From NCBI GenBank assembly GCA_944321755.1, contig CALUMM010000015.1, forward strand, positions 1 to 53,515: a stretch of DNA of 53,515 bases, in the 5' to 3' direction. Source of the DNA: an uncultured Alistipes sp. GTDB lineage: Bacteria > Bacteroidota > Bacteroidia > Bacteroidales > Rikenellaceae. Both the position numbers and the translations under genes were made by a program. Shown piece by piece: positions 51,630-53,515 of the stretch. How positions within the stretch are numbered: the stretch's first letter is position 1; every line of letters begins with the position of its first letter. Below the pieces are notes generated by a model, which made no database searches, had not been told where the DNA came from, and saw nothing but the letters and a program-made list of their open reading frames with translations.

Positions 51630-52512
51630 CCTGCTGCTGCTCGCCGCCTGCAACACCGCAACCGAACCCGAATTCCAGGAAACGCCCCAGGCATCGCAAC
51701 TTTCGATCGCTGGGCTCAAGGCGCTGTGCGACGGTCGGTCCGCTCTCCGGATCTCGCAGGATGCAACCATTCACGGGCAGGTCGTCGCCAATGACCTCTA
51801 CGGTGAATTCTCCCGCGAAATCATCCTCCAGGACGACAGCGGAGGCATTGCCATTGCCGTCGATGGGGATCCGCTGGTTGACCGGTTCCCGTTCGGAACG
51901 CCGGTGGAGGTGCGATGCAACGGACTTTGGCTCACCGACTACGGCGGGAAGGTCGGACTCGGAACCGAACCCGACGAATACGGCAGCGGAACAATCCCGC
52001 AGGAGGAGATCGAACGCTATTTCAGCTTCCCGGAGACTGCCGTCGAGACGCCCCGCACCACCCGGCTCGCGTTCGAAGAGGTCGGAAGCCTGCACATCGA
52101 TACCCGGGTGCGGTTCGAAGGTGTCCGGTTCGTCGAGGCGGGGAAGCCGTGGTGCAATACCGACCCCGAAACCGGACGGACCGTAACCACCGAACGTGAA
52201 ATCATGGATGCAAACGGAGCACGGTTTCTCGTGAGAACGCTCGGAAACTGCGACTATGCCGAAGAGCCCCTGCCCTCAGGAAGCGGAATGCTGGGTGGAG
52301 TGATCGACTATTTCGGCGGGAAATATGCGCTGCGCGTCACCTTCCGGGAGGTGGTATTTTCCGACGAGACGGCGGCAACCGCCCGATACCAAGGGGGGGG
52401 GTTCGGCGAAGACGGAGACAAAGACGGCCACACAGGCAGCCACGGCCGAGACAAAGAAGCGGATCTCGGAGAAAAAAACGGGTTATTCCGGGCATCCGGA
52501 TGGGACCGTTAA
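51607..52512 (+). CDS. DUF5689-like lipoprotein with a G9 tract near its 3' end
   Basis: A 301-residue lipoprotein starting inside the previous gene, with a short signal peptide and lipobox (LLLLAACNT). It is a diverged relative of its neighbour, with paired beta domains (ATIHGQVVANDLYGEFSREI; HIDTRVRFEGVRFVEAG) and a closing YALRVTFREVVFSD. After residue 262 a G9 tract encodes three glycines, and the tail beyond (FGEDGDKDGHTG and onward) is hydrophilic low-complexity sequence. All three reading frames stay open after the tract, so the C-terminus depends on tract length. The two lipoproteins probably work together. Confidence 0.68.
   Translation: MKTIVSVSLLLLAACNTATEPEFQETPQASQLSIAGLKALCDGRSALRISQDATIHGQVVANDLYGEFSREIILQDDSGGIAIAVDGDPLVDRFPFGTPVEVRCNGLWLTDYGGKVGLGTEPDEYGSGTIPQEEIERYFSFPETAVETPRTTRLAFEEVGSLHIDTRVRFEGVRFVEAGKPWCNTDPETGRTVTTEREIMDANGARFLVRTLGNCDYAEEPLPSGSGMLGGVIDYFGGKYALRVTFREVVFSDETAATARYQGGGFGEDGDKDGHTGSHGRDKEADLGEKNGLFRASGWDR
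52393..52401 (+). repeat. Coding G9 tract in the second DUF5689-like gene
   Basis: Nine G form codons 263-265. With nine G the frame stops at 52512. With eight it would run to about 52636, and with ten to about 52718, giving three different C-terminal tails. Confidence 0.75.
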
Positions 52513-52527
52513 GCAGAGGCTTCCGGC

Positions 52528-52695
52528 CCACGAAAAAACCGGGTGCTGCGGCAAGGCGATCCGTGCACGCAAAAGAGAGGTTTGTTGTGCAAGGCGTTCC
52601 CTCTCCACGAAAAAACCGGGTGCAGCGGCAAGGTGATCCGTGCACGCAAAAGGGAGGACTGTTGTGCAGGGCGTTCCCACGCCACAAAAAACCCG
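52528..52695. repeat. 77-bp tandem repeat, two copies plus a partial third
   Basis: Units starting CCACGAAAAAACCGGGTGC begin at 52528 and 52605, with the third starting at 52682 and running into the obg terminator. The unit includes the terminator's A-run and first arm, which suggests that the array grew by duplication of the terminator region. Confidence 0.85.
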
Positions 52696-52714
52696 GGAGA
52701 GAGCCGTCCCGGGT
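52686..52714 (-). terminator. Terminator of obg
   Basis: On the minus strand ACCCGGGA and TCCCGGGT form a perfect 8-base stem followed by a T run, about 30 bases after the obg stop. Confidence 0.85.
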
Positions 52715-52742
52715 GTGATTCAATGCGAAGAAGGGCGTCACG

Positions 52743-53515
52743 CTACCGTTGCAGCGCCTCCCAAAGCATGTCTTTCAGGGTCTGGATGTTCAGGCCCGAA
52801 ACCGAAGAGATGAAGACCGACGGAACACCCTCCGGCAGGTGCGACCGCATCTCGGCCATCAATTCATCGTCCAGCATGTCGCATTTCGTAATGGCCAGCA
52901 GCCGCTCCTTGTCCAGCAGCTCCGGGTTGTACTGCGTCAGCTCCCCGAGCAGGATCTCGTAGTCCCGGCGGATATCCTCGCTGTCGGCCGGAATCATGAA
53001 CAGCAGCACCGAATTGCGCTCGATATGGCGCAGGAACCGCGTACCCAGTCCCCGGCCCTCGTGCGCACCCTCGATGATCCCCGGGATGTCGGCCATCACG
53101 AACGACTTGTGGTCGCGCACCTCGACGATCCCCAGGTTCGGTTCCAGCGTCGTAAAGGCGTAGTTGGCGATCTTGGGCTTCGCGGCCGAAACCACCGACA
53201 GCAGGGTCGATTTCCCCGCATTCGGGAACCCCACCAGCCCGACGTCCGCCAGCACCTTCAGCTCCAGCACGAAGGCCCCTTCGTCGCCCTCCTCGCCCGG
53301 CTGGGCATAGCGCGGGGTCTGGTTCGTGGCGCTCTTGAAGTGCCAGTTCCCGAGGCCGCCACGGCCCCCTTTCAGCAGGACGAGGCGTTCACCGTCCTCG
53401 GTCACCTCCCCCACCGGTTCGAGCGTCGTCGTGCCGTCCTCCAGCTCCACCACGCGCCGAGCCACCGTGCCCAGCGGTACCGGAATCACGATGTCCTTCG
53501 CATCCTTGCCCGAAG
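52743..53515 (-). CDS. obg: Obg/CgtA GTPase, C-terminal part (5' end outside window)
   Basis: A ribosome-associated GTPase involved in large-subunit assembly and the stress response. The window contains the end of the glycine-rich Obg fold ([15 protein letters not shown]) and the whole G domain: G1 GFPNAGKST, a G2 region [14 protein letters not shown]3 [17 protein letters not shown]4 TKCD and G5 FISSVSG. The protein ends with the G domain, so the variable C-terminal OCT extension of some Obg proteins is absent. The frame is open to the right edge, where about 80 N-terminal residues are missing. Confidence 0.96.
   Translation of the reverse strand, partial: SGKDAKDIVIPVPLGTVARRVVELEDGTTTLEPVGEVTEDGERLVLLKGGRGGLGNWHFKSATNQTPRYAQPGEEGDEGAFVLELKVLADVGLVGFPNAGKSTLLSVVSAAKPKIANYAFTTLEPNLGIVEVRDHKSFVMADIPGIIEGAHEGRGLGTRFLRHIERNSVLLFMIPADSEDIRRDYEILLGELTQYNPELLDKERLLAITKCDMLDDELMAEMRSHLPEGVPSVFISSVSGLNIQTLKDMLWEALQR

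Overview
The window looks like a chromosome segment of a gut Bacteroidota, most probably Alistipes or a close relative in the Rikenellaceae (inference). The support is a high-GC, C-ending codon usage in the host genes, repeated Bacteroidota promoters (-33 TTTG and -7 TAnnTTTG), a Mfa1/FimB-type fimbrial locus, and a microvirus of the kind found as proviruses in Bacteroidales.

Layout. 1-10.9 kb: the 3' end of uvrA, an M16 peptidase, an O-methyltransferase, a MazG-like protein, a phosphohexomutase, dnaA, a WYL regulator, an exported phosphodiesterase, a zinc-ribbon protein, a peroxiredoxin and a small secreted protein. 11.2-18.2 kb: recA, a RelA/SpoT homologue, two membrane-associated proteins of unknown function, a HIT hydrolase, an XRE regulator behind an operator-like array, and a HhH plus DUF3795 protein. 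18.3-23.9 kb: a complete Microviridae prophage, about 5.57 kb, with no integrase, between two dif-like sites. 24.4-26.3 kb: a broken DUF3795 paralogue, then a metal-uptake lipoprotein and ATPase with no permease. 26.4-37.4 kb: a seven-gene fimbrial operon on the minus strand (DUF3575, OmpA-like, fimbrillin, FimB/Mfa2 anchor, three tip or accessory lipoproteins). 37.8-53.5 kb: a TlpA-like lipoprotein, a membrane sulfatase/phosphotransferase, an OmpA-like protein, argS, a CBS/HlyC-type membrane protein, dusB, mgsA, a DUF5606 protein, an MscS channel, serB, two DUF5689-type lipoproteins and the 3' part of obg.

Two systems stand out. The first is the prophage. Its ends carry a shared spacer plus XerD-type arm, so it most likely uses host XerC/XerD. 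Its one strong promoter lies at the right end and points out of the element, so it is joined to the phage operon only when the element is circular. The second is a set of hypermutable sequences. Seven G or C tracts of exactly nine bases are present, and the gaps between host genes hold many unrelated minisatellites with units of 7, 9, 10, 18, 46-48, 77 and 96 bp. One tract (C9 on the coding strand) lies inside the sulfatase gene, where gain or loss of one base removes the whole catalytic domain. A second lies near the 3' end of a lipoprotein gene and would swap its C-terminus.

Limits: families were recognised from motifs by eye. No database search, genome context or expression data were available. 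No rRNA, tRNA or CRISPR array was seen.
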